In this document: piece by piece, positions 25,891 through 39,092 of the stretch
Numbering within the stretch: position 1 is the stretch's first letter
Layout of the letters: each line of letters begins with the position of its first letter
NCBI GenBank assembly: GCA_030765045.1
Contig: CM060967.1
Coordinates: 24,305,784-24,369,783, forward strand
Source: Tenodera sinensis
Taxonomy: Eukaryota; Arthropoda; Insecta; Mantodea; Mantidae
DNA: 64,000 nucleotides
Reading direction: 5' to 3'
Translations under genes and position numbers: made by a program
The notes under the pieces: model-generated
What the model was told of the DNA's origin: nothing
Database searches by the model: none
What the model saw: the letters and a program-made list of their open reading frames with translations, nothing else

Positions 25891-28611
25891 TTGTCATCAA
25901 AATCTGTGCCCAAATAATTACCGTGGTAATCAGGTGCCATTGGTATTTCTTAGAGAAATTAGTATCCTTGAGTGCGTTCTATTATATCTGCACTGTTTAA
26001 AATGTACTACCTGTGAGTAGTAGTGCTGCACATTTTGTTATAGCCATGAGGGGAGCATTATCGCGATGGTAAATTCTGGCCTGTCATAGCTTTGTGGACC
26101 ATTTACTAGAGGTCACTAGTGGTGCTATATATTTTGTTATTTTTGCGATATTAAGTTTGATAACGTTATTATAACCATTATTGCACAGTGTAGCACGTTC
26201 TTAACAAAGATGTCCAGTCAATATTTTAAAATACTTTAACATACTTTTAGTTATTACCATATTATACTAATGCTTTATCATATACAAATATGTGTAGCTA
26301 TTTTATGTGATAGACATACTAAATTATTTCAACAATGTTAAAGTCTAAAAAAAAAAAGGCTGGTCCGTTTGGATATAAATAAAATTAAATACTATTATAA
26401 AAGCCAATATGATTGTAGGATACATTTCTTGCTGTGTAAATTACACTTAGGAGGTGGAAGTTTTCATATGTAACAATCGACAACACATAACAAAGAAGCA
26501 AATGAAAACCATGGATAATTAAATTGCCTATAACAGGTATGCTAAGTTTACAGTTGCAAACGTGCAAGGAGCACGTGTGTATTAGATAGGTAACTGAATA
26601 CTGAAATTGAGGACAAAGAAAGAGCCGACCAGTTATCCAAAAAAGCCTCTCATTCCAACTTAATTGATAATAATCAAATTAGATGTCCGATATTACTAGT
26701 GAAAATGTTATTAAAAGAATGAAAAACGGCAGAAAACCAAAAACTGGTTGTTTAACAAGGAATGATTTTCCCCCACGGCACAGGATACGCTAAAACGTAA
26801 ACTTATCGGCTCCAATTTTTAGCTTACATACATCTCAGATCATGAAAATTTAATGTAGGTATATTCTGCAGGATTCAAGATTGCAACACAAATAAACCAT
26901 TTTGTATATTTGCAGAAGATAATCAAAATGTAGAACAAACTTCTATTTATTGTCCCCTTTTTGAGAGAAATCGTTATATCAAAAATCACATTTAACACAT
27001 TGTGGTAATTTTTTCTCAAGAAATGCAGCTCGTTAATGTTTTTTGATCATTTAATATGCATTTAAACATTCCTTGAAATTTGTAACTTTCCTAATTCCTC
27101 TTAACTTTCACTGGACTTAAGATAATGACGCACGGATGTTTCTCGAAATCCACCTGTTATCGAACTTGTCATAAACATTTCGAAGGTTTCGGGAACAATC
27201 TAGAAACGCTTTGATCTGCCGCACTCATTGTCCTTCTTGTCTGACCGCACGTTGTCGTCGGTAACGCATTTACAAGCAGTGGTGTGAGGTACCTCGACCT
27301 TAAGCGTCTCGTTGACGAGCCACCGGCGTTACATTATTGTGTGCTATGTTATATATTAAGCATATTAATTGTAATTACTATATATAGAGCACGAGAAGAA
27401 AATTTAAATTGCTGAATTAGTTGTCGACCGTTTAGATTCCGACACAGCTTGCACCGAACTATCCAGACGATGTTAGCGAGGCTCTTTATTCACCTGGCTG
27501 ATCTACCTGAATAAACTTTAATCCTTTGGATCTGTTCTTGATATGTTTTACCGTTTCTTTGCCTTATTTTCCGAGTTCCACTTATTTTAGTGTATAATAA
27601 ACAAACACTGAACTCCTCTATTTGATTCTCTGTTGTTCTCCATTCTTTTCAGAAACAAAATTCGCTTTCGCTTATTGGCTTCGATATTTTGAGAGCAAAT
27701 TGAGCTACGGTCTCCCGAAGCAGGAACGCAATATTGCCACGTGGCAATAGCTTGGGATGAGAGAGTGAATGTCGGAGTGAATGAGCGAGTCGGAAGAGAC
27801 GGATAATAATTAGTTCCACGGTTCACAGCTAGGAAAAGCCTCCCCATTTTTATTGTAATTATTTAATTGCGACGCTGTCGTCTCTAGGGTAGCGAGTAAC
27901 CTCCTCCGCCCCGCCCCGTTTACCCCGCCTGGCCCCTAGATCGACATAATTAAAAGTACCGACACAGTGTCCCAACCCTTGCCAGACAGACAAAAAGCAT
28001 TTCTCATTAAAAGCTCTCTTCCGCATTTATTCCGAATTCCTAAGAGTAGCTAAAGACAAGTTAAATGCCGTTTCGTTTCTCACTCTTTGGGTTCAGAATA
28101 TTATTATATATTTTATTTACTTCTACTTGTATTAAATGGCTCGAAACTTACTCAACAAATTTGTATTCATCTTGGCTTTTACCTTGTTTCTCAATTGTTG
28201 CTTAACATTTGAATTTAAATCTTTCTTTTCTCAAGGAATAACCTTATTTAAACTTTTTTAAACTATAAAGTATGATCCTTCCACTTCTCTGTTCAACTAT
28301 TCATAAACATTTTCCCATACTTCTCAGTTCTAATTACTTTTTAACGCCTTTTCTCACTGTCAGCTTTTTATTTGTATTTAAGCTTGTTCTACAAATCAAT
28401 TATTTCCTCCAGTGGTCTGTACTTGAACATTCTAATAATAAATGTAGCTCATATTCCCTGTAAATACATATTAGAGATGAAACGAAGCAATTCCTTCTCT
28501 CTGATTCTTGTCACAAACCTTGATATATAACTCATTCCCTAATTCCGATTTCCATTCATTTTAGAAACTGTCATTTTTATCCTTCATTTGAGAGTATAAC
28601 ATTTGCACGGT
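25891..28611. other. Long unassigned stretch
   Basis: No gene supported. The part at 27150-27545 has a TATATATA box (27379-27386), a downstream AATAAA at 27511-27516 and a GC-richer upstream half, which would fit an unrelated solo LTR, but no terminal TG...CA or target duplication could be fixed. Confidence 0.3.
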
Positions 28612-28840
28612 ATGGTATTTGTTTACGCTTACGGAACACGCCACTGCTGCGATTGTTTATGTACTGAACTGGTGAAAGTGATGCCCACACAACCTACAGC
28701 GTTGCCAGCTTGTCTCTTGTTTTCGATAAAACTAAAATATCTCCATAGGAAATGGTCAGAGACAAAAACGTAAGATACAAAATTTGTTCCGAGATCTATC
28801 ACTGGTTTAAATTAATGTAATGACTTCCCTTTCACCAGAT
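28612..28840 (-). repeat. Dispersed repeat D, copy 2
   Basis: Reverse complement matches 44575-44815 over its whole length: ATTAATTTAAACCAG, AACAAATTTTGTAT, ATGGAGATATTTTAGTTTT, GAAAACAA, CAGTACATAA, CGCAGC, CGTAAACAAAT. No open frame is shared, so it is probably a non-coding transposable element. Family unknown. Confidence 0.7.
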
Positions 28841-29337
28841 ATATGAGAGGAATATGTGGTTTGTGGGATCCTAGTGCACAGAATAGGGAAAGAACGTCTA
28901 GTATGATTGCGCTACCATCTATGCTTCTATATTTCTATGGCGGGTTTAGGTTGGTAACACTATTAAACAGGAAGTGACTTTTTAAAGGTTAGGACTTCAT
29001 GATTTTATATTTAAAACCCCAGAAATGAAAAGATTTTGCATTGGGATTAAAAGTTAGGATCATTTTTACGTAGCATTTTATAACATAGCCTTTAACCACT
29101 TCCCCTGAAGTGGGTTATCAAGGCCTGGATGAAAATGAACAAGCAAACTGACCAAGTAGAGTTTTACATGTGACTAATTATAGATATTGGTTTCAAAAGA
29201 AGTCTAGTACTATCATACAACAACCTTCTTTCAGTTTCTTTGTTTGGAATCGTTAGGTATGCATTGTAAACTCCATTTGTGTTCATATCGGGATTATTTA
29301 TGTTTTAGATATGGTGTGTCCTCTGAATACCATAATT
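28841..29337. other. No recognisable feature
   Basis: Nothing assigned. Confidence 0.35.
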
Positions 29338-30190
29338 AAAAAATCTGATGTGTTGTACTCACATGACTTTCTCTACTCTTGTACTAACCATTCTTACAAA
29401 CTCTTATTCCTGTATCTTCTTCGTGTTAGTTAAAATAAACATTTGTACAAATTATCTTATTGCTTATTTCCTTGTAGGTGCAAGGGGAATATTGGAATAC
29501 AGTAGGCTGTAGTCAAATCTTTTAAAGCTTTGAGATTTCGTTCTCTTTGGATGCTTAACATATAAAAAAATAAACAACGATGTTCCATTTCACGAAAGTT
29601 CTAAGTTTTCCGAAATTCACACACATAACAAGGAATATCTCCGAAATGGTTCACCCTACAAGAAAATTTATTGAGACATAAATTGTGTATTTTAGCAAGA
29701 TCTACATTTCTTGAATAGTATGATTTGGTCTATCTCTAACGGTTTACCAGTTATGCAAAAGTCCTCCAGAGTAAATACGACTACAAGGGCTATAACCAGA
29801 AAATTCAAGATATACATTTCATTTATCATCAAAATATCTCAAACGTATGACATTTTAATCAAAATCGTTAGAGCCATTTTCAAGAAAATAAAAATTTTAG
29901 AAAAATTTTCCATGTAAAGGGTAGTTTACGGTGGGGCTATTTTCTTCAAAATCTTTGTGTCACATCCTTGAAAGACATTAAACTTAAATACCAAGTTTGG
30001 TTTTTAAACCGACTTTTCGTTTTTGAGTTATGTTGTCCACAGACTGACACACAGACACACACAGGGATCTTTTTCTAAAAATGCTTTTTTTGGATTCAGG
30101 GGGCCTCAAAACATGTATTTACGGTGAAATCTCGATATAAAATTTTTGGGTGGAATACAATACTTCCCCTAGTTACCAGTAGAGAAAGTA
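29338..30190 (+). mobile_element. Family A (HINE-like) copy, full length
   Basis: Begins AAAAAATCTGATGTGTTGTA and ends CTAGTTACCAGTAGAGAAAG. The 12-mer ACTTTCTCTACT lies about 22 bp inside the 5' end; its inverse overlaps the 3' hairpin, here with one mismatch. The (CA)n tract is short. About 850 bp, little changed, so it represents the family well. Its 3' end abuts an older, opposite-strand copy exactly at an A-run. Confidence 0.95.
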
Positions 30191-30432
30191 AAAATTGAAA
30201 AGTAGGTTAAATACCAAAGTTGGCTTTTAAGTTCAGTATCCTGCAAGTCTTTGATACATTTGACTATCACTTAAGGCCTACTGTGTTCCTATATTCCTCT
30301 TGCACCTACAAGAAAATTAGAAATAAGATAATTTCTGGAAGTGTTTTACTTGAATAACATAAGGGTTTCTAAGAATAGTTAGTACAAAGTTAGTGGAGAA
30401 AGCTATGTGAGTGGAACACATCGAATTATTTA
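30191..30432 (-). mobile_element. Family A remnant, opposite strand
   Basis: Plus-strand view: AAAATTGAAAAGTAGGTTAA (from AAAAACGAAAAGTCGGTTAA), CCAAAGTTGG, then after a large deletion GACTATCAC..AAGGCCTACTGTGTTC and the 5' terminus TTAGTGGAGAAAGCTATGTG. More diverged than the adjoining copy. Confidence 0.82.
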
Positions 30433-31860
30433 GTGTAATAATTTAACCGTCTTTATAATTCATTTGTGTTAATACTTTGTCATTTATTTTGTTTCCTTTC
30501 AACAGTTTAGTGCTCTCAATATGTTATGCTTTGTCAGCTTTGGTATTATTTAATTAATTTGTTCACTTAGGGTATATGTTTCACTACTTTATAACCAACT
30601 AATTATCTAGTTTACATTCCATATTTGTTCAAAATGTTGCACGTCAGAGTTTTGTTTTAATTACGAAGTTTCTGTATCTTAAACATTCCTTGGGAAGTGA
30701 TGCATTTTCTGGTTTATAGTTTGATAATAGCTCTATCCTCCTCCTCTCCCTCCCCCCCCCCCCTCCTCCTCCATATACACAGGATTATAATCACGGGCGC
30801 TTGACTTTGCTTAAGCGCTGCTGTTAATTAAACTCCTAACTCCAAATACAAACAAGTGGCGCCATGCACCGGAATCGTGACAAAACACAAATTTGCACGT
30901 CATAATATGTAGAGCTGAGGCTCTGGGCTGTATAAACAAACTTAAGTTAATGATGGAGAAGAAGAAGAAGAACGGCAATCCGTAAACAGTTGCCACGACG
31001 TTTAGCACAAACTTGCCGAGAAACTTGATGCCTGAATTCATCGGCATCAACAATAATTCTGTGCAAATAGGTACATTACACACAACTGATAATTGCCTCT
31101 TAGCCAAAACAAGCGAAGGTAAGATGACCGCGTGGTCTCGATCGTTCAGAAACCATTTCGATTTCTTGCAAAAAAGATCTACTCATTAACGATAACAATA
31201 ATTATAATTAGACCTCAGATTTGCAGTTAGTTATCCTACATTGATTGCATAGAATATGTGAGGAAATTTGAGCCACTCCTGACATTGACAAGTATATTTC
31301 TAATGGGAGAAAGTGTTGATTACGTTACCTAAAAGGATTGAAAATTTTCAAAACAAAAATCCAAACACTCCGCTGACACCTGCACCAGTGTGACTCGCTG
31401 GGGAACATGTTTGGCCGCAGTTCAATACTACGCAGAAAATCTGCCATAAGTGAACTAAATTGCAAGAATGGCAGTCCAATTAAAAGTCTTGAAGAAATTT
31501 TAAGCGACACTGTGTTAAGAATGACAATAGCATACATTTCCGCAAATCTGTTTCTTCCGTGATTCCATAAAAAATTGAAATCATTAGGCATACCTTTAGA
31601 TACAAGCAGTTCAGGATGTGGTAAAAAACTGAATCTTGTCTCTGATCCCCCAGCATAAAACTTAAAGAGAAAACTCAAGGAAGTGTTGGAAAATTTTACA
31701 TTATAGTTATGCTGGATTTATGTACTTCTTGTGACGTGAAAGGATCATTTTCGAAATTTGTGACAGTAATCAATCTTTCGGGATAACAAATGAAGAAGTC
31801 TGTCCTTATATCCGTAACTCTACAATACTTAGAGATTCGTTTTTTCTTTTCTTTACCTGA
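30433..31860. other. No supported gene; one 117-codon open frame
   Basis: The minus-strand frame at 31325-31678 encodes a peptide with a WCRCQRSVW segment and its stop overlaps TTTTAGGTAACG, a donor-like AG/GTAACG. No conserved domain is seen and no good acceptor precedes it. A C12 run lies near 30752. Confidence 0.35.
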
Positions 31861-32182
31861 TTACCCTCCCCTTATGTAGAACTTACACCCGCTAAGACTC
31901 ATAAGCCAGTGCCTAGGGTCAGACGCCTGTCGGAGAGCACAGGAACCTATGTACCGGACAGAGTGAAGACCTGGAAGCGGGTGGTCAGCCAAGCAGCGGG
32001 TGTGATAGTGAGGAAGAGAATGATATAAAATACAGGTGAATCGATACAGGTGATAATGGAGCAATTGGATGGAATGAGTGGCGGGGGAAATCAGAGAACC
32101 CGGAGAGACCCTCCCTTCGTACACCACGAATATCACATAAGGGTCCCTAGGATTGAACCCGGGCCACCTACTTGGTGATCTC
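31861..32182 (-). mobile_element. SINE-like repeat with B box (SINE3)
   Basis: Minus strand starts with GGTGGCCCGGGTTCAATCCT, a clear tRNA B box (GGTTCAATCC), followed by ACCCTTATGTGATATTCGTG, CTCTCCGGGTTCTCTGATTT and CCCCCGCCA. The A box and 5' part of the tRNA head are missing, so the copy is 5'-truncated. The body resembles a common insect repeat type, from memory only. Confidence 0.5.
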
Positions 32183-32816
32183 TTCCAGGAATAATATCTA
32201 GTGAGTATATTAATTTATATTTGCTCAGCCATTCAGATCTTAAAATAATATTTTATTACTTTTGGCAGATATTTTTTATATTTTCAGCACAAAAAAAATT
32301 TCCCAAACTTTCAGCACATGAAACTCAGAGACCTAGGTACAACTATTGTACATTTCCAACAAATTATTCCTACAAAACATTTTTACATTTTCTTCATTTT
32401 AGTCCTGATAAGATTCCAAAGATACTTGGAATTTACCAGTTCAATCTAACCCTATCTACTTGCCTTTATTTATGAACATTTACTTATGATGTAATTCATA
32501 CATCACAAACTATTGCAGTGGAGGAAACCATCTTACTTTCACTTATGCAATGTTTTTGTCAATATTATCAGACGTGAACTGGTCGATCACCGGTTCGCAG
32601 AGGCTAGATCGGTGACCTTCATACTGCTATTGAACAGCTGACAGTGATCAATTCAACCCGTATTTACGCCCTCAAGAATTTTCATCATTCACTGGGAAAA
32701 ATAGCTCAATCCTACCGAAATTGAAAATGCTCATTTCCTCTGGTGCTTTCAAAATTCTTACTATAAAGATGCATTTACCGCAATTCTATCACAATATATT
32801 ATTTTAGTTAAGAAGT
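32183..32816. other. No recognisable feature
   Basis: AT-rich; an 84-codon open frame at 32221-32475 has no motif. Confidence 0.35.
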
Positions 32817-32940
32817 GCCGAGTTAGAATCTGATTAGGATAAGTTATCCGGATAACCAGTGGTCTCATTGGGGTAAACAGAGTGTTTACTTTTTCCCCTT
32901 CTTAGTTACCCTTTGCCGGTGACGTAATAGATACGAAGCC
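32817..32940 (+). mobile_element. SINE2, diverged copy
   Basis: GAGTTAGAATCTGATTAGGA and TAAGTTATCCGGATAACC align with the B-box region and body of the SINE2 copy at 58231-58425 (minus strand). The tail end is decayed. Confidence 0.45.
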
Positions 32941-33431
32941 ATGGAAGAATTCTAGAAGGATTCCATTTGGAATTTGCCACGGGACATGTTGCCGCCCGAC
33001 AGTGACTTTCTTACCTTAAACTCAATGCCAATCACCTTTACCCTGCACAGCCACACCACTAAGCCAAAGCTAGTGCAAGGGTAAAAGGAGAAGAATGACA
33101 CGCGGTGTCATTTTTTATATCCCGGTCTTGTATTGAAAGATAAATATGGGATATATGTGATCTAAACGGTTAAAGCACGTTAAACTTTAAAAAACAAAAA
33201 GGAAATCCTAATTTCAAATACTCACTTTTTACTGCATTTAGAACGAGCTTCGACTTCAACTTCCACTTCGTTCAAGAACTGGACGATGCTGAACATGTCA
33301 CTTCGAAGTAGACTGAAACTTAGCACTTGAAAGAAAAGAAAGAAAACAAACTTTTTGTAAATAAAACAACCAATGGCGAATTTACCAAAAAATGTCAATG
33401 TCACAAAGCCTATATAAAGTCTTCGTTATTA
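32941..33431. other. No recognisable feature
   Basis: Nothing assigned. Confidence 0.35.
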
Positions 33432-33520
33432 GAAAATCTATATTTTTTATGTAATAATAATTTGTCTATCTCTTACTGTTTACAGGTTAAACAAAATTAA
33501 TTCCCACTAAAGAGGACTTC
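33432..33520 (+). mobile_element. Family A internal fragment, old
   Basis: AATCTATATTTTTTATGTAA and TTTGTCTATCTCTTACTGTT match the family A segment ATCTACATTTTTTGTATAGT...TTTGGTCTATCTCTAACGGTT. Both flanks are lost. Confidence 0.55.
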
Positions 33521-35450
33521 CCAAGTCAGTTTCTTATTCAGTTTATTCACAATACGAAAATACTATAATATTCAAAATATTCTACGCGCATCAAAAACTA
33601 AAGTATCACAACAAATTCATCATTTTATAAACTCCAATTGCCAAATAAACCTCATCTATGTTAGGCAGGAAGGAAAAATAACTACTTTTAAAGTAATTCA
33701 TCTCCTTGCTTCAATGGACTTCGAACATATCTTTCAAAACCTGTTGTATATTTGATTTATTTAAAGCTAAACAAATTTTTATATTTTGAAACCGAAGACT
33801 GAAGTTGAAACCACATAAATGACGATAAAAAAAGTCTTAAGAAAGAATTGATCCACTGATCCAGATAAAAGAGGTGCCTGTTTGGCCCGAAACTGCCCCG
33901 CTGCAGGTCATACCTTCGATCCATAGTATTATGTATGCTCAGAGTGATACCTTAAGAACCTCTTTCCGCTGAATTTGGTTGTTCTTTAGCACTTTTGGCC
34001 TATATTTTGCTCAAATTTCAGAAGAAAATGGGTGTTTAAATGTGGGGCTCGTGGCATTTAAAGCCTGCGGTGGATCTTTGAAATTTTTTAGATTCCGCTA
34101 ATTTTATTGACGAAGATTTGGGTAATATTTATATGCATAAAGCTAAAAGTCGTCAACTGATAATTTTCCGTAAGATCACCTTGTGTTACACGATATTCAT
34201 CATGATTTCTCTTGAACCTGTAGAGAAAGCATATACACGTGTTCAAGCTGCAGGTTACAGCGGATATCAATATTTGTAATGCACTACACTTTAATATTAG
34301 TTGAGTAAACACTAGCAACTTGATCTTGGTAAGGAATGTGTAACATTGCTCAAGCGGGAGATTAACTGCAGCAAGAGCACTCTAACGATGATCGATGAAT
34401 ATGAGGTCGAGGAAAGCAATAACTTACCGGTGCAATCCAAACCACCTGGAGTTCCGGGTTGCTTGCTTGCTTTTTTAACTGTTGCGTTTCTGGATTAAGC
34501 CAAGAGGCAGCCCGTAATATACGAGAACAGTGCGTAAATCATGTGATAAACCACTAGGCTTTTATTTGGATTTCAAGCGACTTGGAAAGAAATCAGTGAC
34601 ACGAATAACATTTACAAAGGGAGATTTTAAGGGAGATTAACAGTTCTATCCCTCCAGTATCTGCTGAACTCGTAACCTACAAACTTTTCAAGATACCAAA
34701 CTGAACATTTTTACTTAAACTTAAAACTGATTTAGTTTTACCGAATAAGCTTATAGTCAGACATACCTTTAATAACATCTAATTAAAATGAATAAACCAA
34801 TTACCAGGACTTCTACAGAGGTATAAAGATTATTAGACTCAATGCAAAGCTTTGGTTACATGTTGACCAAGATTATTCTGCAAAATATTGACGCTTTAGT
34901 ATGACCATTTCAAACTTATTGTTAAATACGAGCCATCAACTGTTTAGTCTGTTCTTTAAAAATTGTTACAAGGTCATTCTATTGTTTATCAGCGTCCCCA
35001 ACTATATACCATAAATCGCTAAAAGCAATTTATTAGGCATTACAATCGATGAATAATCCAAATAGCGTTCCATTTCAGTTTGTGGAAAGTGTGATTTTAA
35101 CATTGTTCTTTTAATGATTAATATATTTTTCCAGAAGAAAGGCTATTTGTTAACGTAAAAAATAAAGTTACATTCATTTGAAAATATAAACCGACTTTGT
35201 TATATCAACAAGAGAAGATCGAAATTCGTGTAATTTTTGGGTTTGAATATATCTTAGGTTATTTTATAGCATTTATCGTTTTCTGGTCAAATCTAAGCGA
35301 TATAGTACTTAAATTCTTATTTTATTTATGAAACAGTCTTCGCTCCACTCGAGAATTTATGGGTTAGGTTAGACGTCTTATATTACTTGTGATAAATATA
35401 CAGTTAAGCATTTTCCACCAGTCCATACTACCCCCTTTACTCCTCCTTGT
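33521..35450. other. No recognisable feature
   Basis: AT-rich sequence of about 1.9 kb with no family assigned and no coding signal. Confidence 0.4.
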
Positions 35451-36220
35451 ACCACCACCACCACCACCACCACCACCACCACCACCACCACCACCACCAC
35501 CACCACCACCACCACCACCACCACCACCACCACCACCACCACCACCACCACCACCACCACCACCACCACCACCACCACCACCACCACCACCACCACCACC
35601 ACCACCACCACCACCACCACCACCACCACCACCACCACCACCACCACCACCACCACCACCACCACCACCACCACCACCACCACCACCACCACCACCACCA
35701 CCACCACCACCACCACCACCACCACCACCACCACCACCACCACCACCACCACCACCACCACCACCACCACCACCACCACCACCACCACCACCACCACCAC
35801 CACCACCACCACCACCACCACCACCACCACCACCACCACCACCACCACCACCACCACCACCACCACCACCACCACCACCACCACCACCACCACCACCACC
35901 ACCACCACCACCACCACCACCACCACCACCACCACCACCACCACCACCACCACCACCACCACCACCACCACCACCAAAACCACCACCACCACCACCACCA
36001 CCACCACCACCACCACCACCACCACCACCACCACCACCACCACCACCACCACCACCACCACCACCACCACCACCACCACCACCACCACCACCACCACCAC
36101 CACCACCACCACCACCACCACCACCACCACCACCACCACCACCACCACCACCACCACCACCACCACCACCACCACCACCACCACCACCACCACCACCACC
36201 ACCACCACCACCACCACCAC
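35451..36220. repeat. (ACC)n trinucleotide array, 770 bp
   Basis: About 256 ACC units, interrupted only by CCAAAACCA at 35974-35982. The reverse strand is (GGT)n. Poly-Val, poly-Pro and poly-His frames of 270-314 codons across it are artefacts. A tRNA-like unit on the minus strand ends just to the right, so the array may have grown from the 3' tail of a SINE. Confidence 0.97.
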
Positions 36221-36276
36221 GTTGTGTTTGTTAATCATACAGTAAAGGCAGAATGAAACTGAAAAATTAAATGTCA

Positions 36277-36350
36277 TAGCCGGGATTTGAACCAGGGATC
36301 TAACGATTTCTCTCTGAAGCATATTAAATTCTCTAACTCACTTCCGGTGA
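36277..36350 (-). mobile_element. tRNA-like head of a putative SINE
   Basis: Minus strand: weak A-box-like GTGAGTTAGAG, then a clear B box CTGGTTCAAATCCCGGC about 45 nt later. A further 56 nt lead into the (GGT)n array. Second tRNA-like string GTAGTTCACATCCCGGC lies on the plus strand at about 36481-36497. Confidence 0.45.
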
Positions 36351-37347
36351 AGCACACGAAATCTCACAATCATACGAGATAAGTCACCTTAATGGAGACT
36401 TACAGTATTGTAAGCATTCTCAATTTATTCCAGGCTTTATAGTCTAACCAGCTATAACATAAATCAATGGCCGGAAGATCGTAGTTCACATCCCGGCTAA
36501 GGAATTGTACCTTTCCAGTGTCTGTCCCTACACACGGCTAGTCTAAAAATACAATTCTCATTAATACAGTAAAACCGATGCAAAATGGGCTGTTCTGGCA
36601 TTTTAAGTTTTCACAGCTTTTCGTGTTACAAAGCCTTATATTTTAATACAACGAAATAAAACACGATCACATAGAATTTACAATGACGGAACAATTTAAA
36701 ATAAAAGTCTGAAAATAAAAATAGGTGTAAGTGCATGTTTTGCAGATTTCAATTTACATACAAGAATTGCAGTTTCTATTGCTAGTTTTTGCATTATCAC
36801 AATTTCTTCACAAGAAAACGAACGCTCTATCTTTGCGTTTTGCATCAACTTACACGGTTCTTAAAACTTCAGTGCAAGTGCAGTTGCGTTTAAAATTAAT
36901 GTTTACCATCTAAACTTTAGCACGTAGCTATGCATTATGCATGAAATATTCCATCATATTCACGTTTATGCACACAGTTCCAGAAAATTATTCCGTTTCC
37001 GCGATAGGCAGCTTTCCGGTTTACAGTATTACTTAACATAGTAAATATCTCTGTTCCGGTATTACTATTCCGTTTCTCCACGTTTTCAGGTTTTAGATAT
37101 TACATTGATTGCATAGCACACACTTGGGACTAAAGACGGTGCATACTCACTAGAAAATACTTGATTAGATAACCTAGTTACATACAAAGAAAGACGCGCG
37201 CGCACACACACACACTCACCCCCACTCACCCACAACCAGCACAACCCCACACATATTTTCTCTCTCTCGTTCACTCATTAACAGACACAACCGCACACAT
37301 TTAAATGCTAAAATACAATATATTTAAACCACATTTATACAAATGTC
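36351..37347. other. No supported gene
   Basis: Only a weak tRNA-like B box near 36485 and a (CG)(CA) tract at 37195-37215. Confidence 0.35.
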
Positions 37348-37525
37348 GGTCTGGCTGGCTCAGTTGGTTAGACACTGGCCTACTGACCCCAAGGTTGTGG
37401 GTTCAAATCCGGCCCAGACCAATGGTCTTTAAGTGTGCTTAAAAACGACAGCTCCATGTCAGTAGATTTACTGGCACTTAAAAGAACTCCTGCGGGAAGT
37501 GGTTAATTCCAAAGAAGAAATACAT
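37348..37525 (+). mobile_element. SINE1, copy 2 (3'-truncated)
   Basis: The 73-nt tRNA-like head (37348-37420) again has GGTCTGG/CCAGACC closing pairs, A box TGGCTCAGTTGG and B box GGTTCAAATCC. The body matches the copy at 15824 through TTTAAGTGTGCTTAAAAACG, ACTGGC, AAGAACTCCTGCGGGAA and then stops. The family A copy begins 42 bp downstream. Confidence 0.85.
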
Positions 37526-37566
37526 TTGACATACATAGTGTGCTTTAATTAGATCTACGTATTTTT

Positions 37567-38431
37567 ACTTTCTCTACTACGCATAGTAAAGTAGAGGAAG
37601 TATTGTATTCCACCCAAAAATTCGATGTCGACATTTCGCCGGAAATATGTTTTGAGACCCCCTGAATCCAAAAAAAGGCATTTTTAGAAAAAGGTCCGTG
37701 TGTGTGTGTCTGTGTGTCAGTCCTTGTGTCTGTCAGTCTGTGGACAGTATAACTCAAAAACGAAAAGTCGGTTAAAAACCACAGTTGGTATTTAAGTTTA
37801 ATGTCTTTCAAGGATGCGACACGAAGATTTTGAAGAAAATAGGCCCACCCTAAACTACCCTTTACATAGAACATTTTTCGAAAATTTTGATTTTCTTGAA
37901 AACGGCTCTTACGATTTTCATTAAAATGTCATATGTTTGAGATATTTTTATGACAAATTAAATATATATCTTGAATTTTGTGGGTATAGCCCCTGTAGTC
38001 GTATTTACTCTTGATGACTTTTGCATAACTGGTAAATCGTAACAGATACACCAAAAATGTAGATTTGCTAAAATACATAATTTATGTCTAAATAAGCTCT
38101 TTTTTGTAGAGTGAACCAATTCGGAGATATTCCTTGTTATTTATGTGAGTTTTGGAGAAATTACGCTTCTGTAAAATGGCACTTCGCCATTCATTTTTTA
38201 TATGTTAACCGTGCAAGGAGAACAAAATTTGAAAGATTTAAAAGATTTGACTATCACTCAAAGCCTACTGTATTTCCATATTCCCCTTGCACCTGCAAGG
38301 AAATAAGCAACAAGATAATTTATGCAAATGTTTATCTCAACTAACACAAAGAAGATATAGGAATAAGGGTTTGTAAGAATGGTTAGTACAAGAGTAGAGA
38401 AAGTCATGTGAGTACAACACATCAGATTTTT
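37567..38431 (-). mobile_element. Family A (HINE-like) copy, full length
   Basis: Plus-strand view: starts ACTTTCTCTACTACGCATAG, ends TAGAGAAAGTCATGTGAGTA then CATCAGATTTTT. Here the terminal hairpin is the alternative type, TACTATGCGTAGTA, shared with the copies at 21061 and 41669. The TG tract is short and mixed with CTGTCAG. Both 12-mers are intact. Confidence 0.95.
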
Positions 38432-39092
38432 AGTGAAAAACCACACCCAACGTACCATTTCATTAGACCGTAAGCTTATTTTACTAATGTATAGTTTTTA
38501 AACAATGATAAAGTTGTCGAAATCTGTATAGTGGTATTATAAATAATAATTCTATTTAAACTGCTTACATTTTTAATTAAAATTATATTAAAATGAGTTG
38601 CATTACTCACTTATTAAACAGTGACATTAACATAAGATAAGGCTTAGCTTTCAACATTAATTTAACTGTGCTATTGGCACCATCATGCAGCAAAATTCAC
38701 AGTAGAACCGGAAGGAAGCAAGCAATTAGCTAATTGTCGGTATTACCTCTCCTAACTTACTGTTACACCTCAGTCAGCGTAAATTACAAACACACCTGGA
38801 TCTCCACAAAGCCGCCTGTTAATCATTCGCTGTCCATGGCGCCAAACCTTGCAGCTAAAACAACATTCACGCTATGGCACTTCCTTCATCAAGTCAGGGT
38901 TTCAGATTTTAGCACAAAGGTTCATTAGTGTATGACCCCTTGAAGAGCACTATGTAAGTCCCATTGTGTAAAAATATTTAAATTTAATACAGGGTGACGC
39001 AAAGAATGTCCGACCACTTTACTGAGTACACCATTTACATTTATAAATGACTTCCTCTGCTATTTTCCTCCATTGTGCAAGGTTCCATAAAT
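38432..39092. other. No recognisable feature
   Basis: Nothing assigned; TACAGGGTGACGC at about 38991 resembles a string found at 18772 (ACAGGGTGATGC), possibly ends of another element. Confidence 0.3.

Noticed and set aside
35378..36322. Open frames of 270-314 codons of poly-Val, poly-Pro or poly-His
   Set aside because: Translation of the (ACC)n array only.
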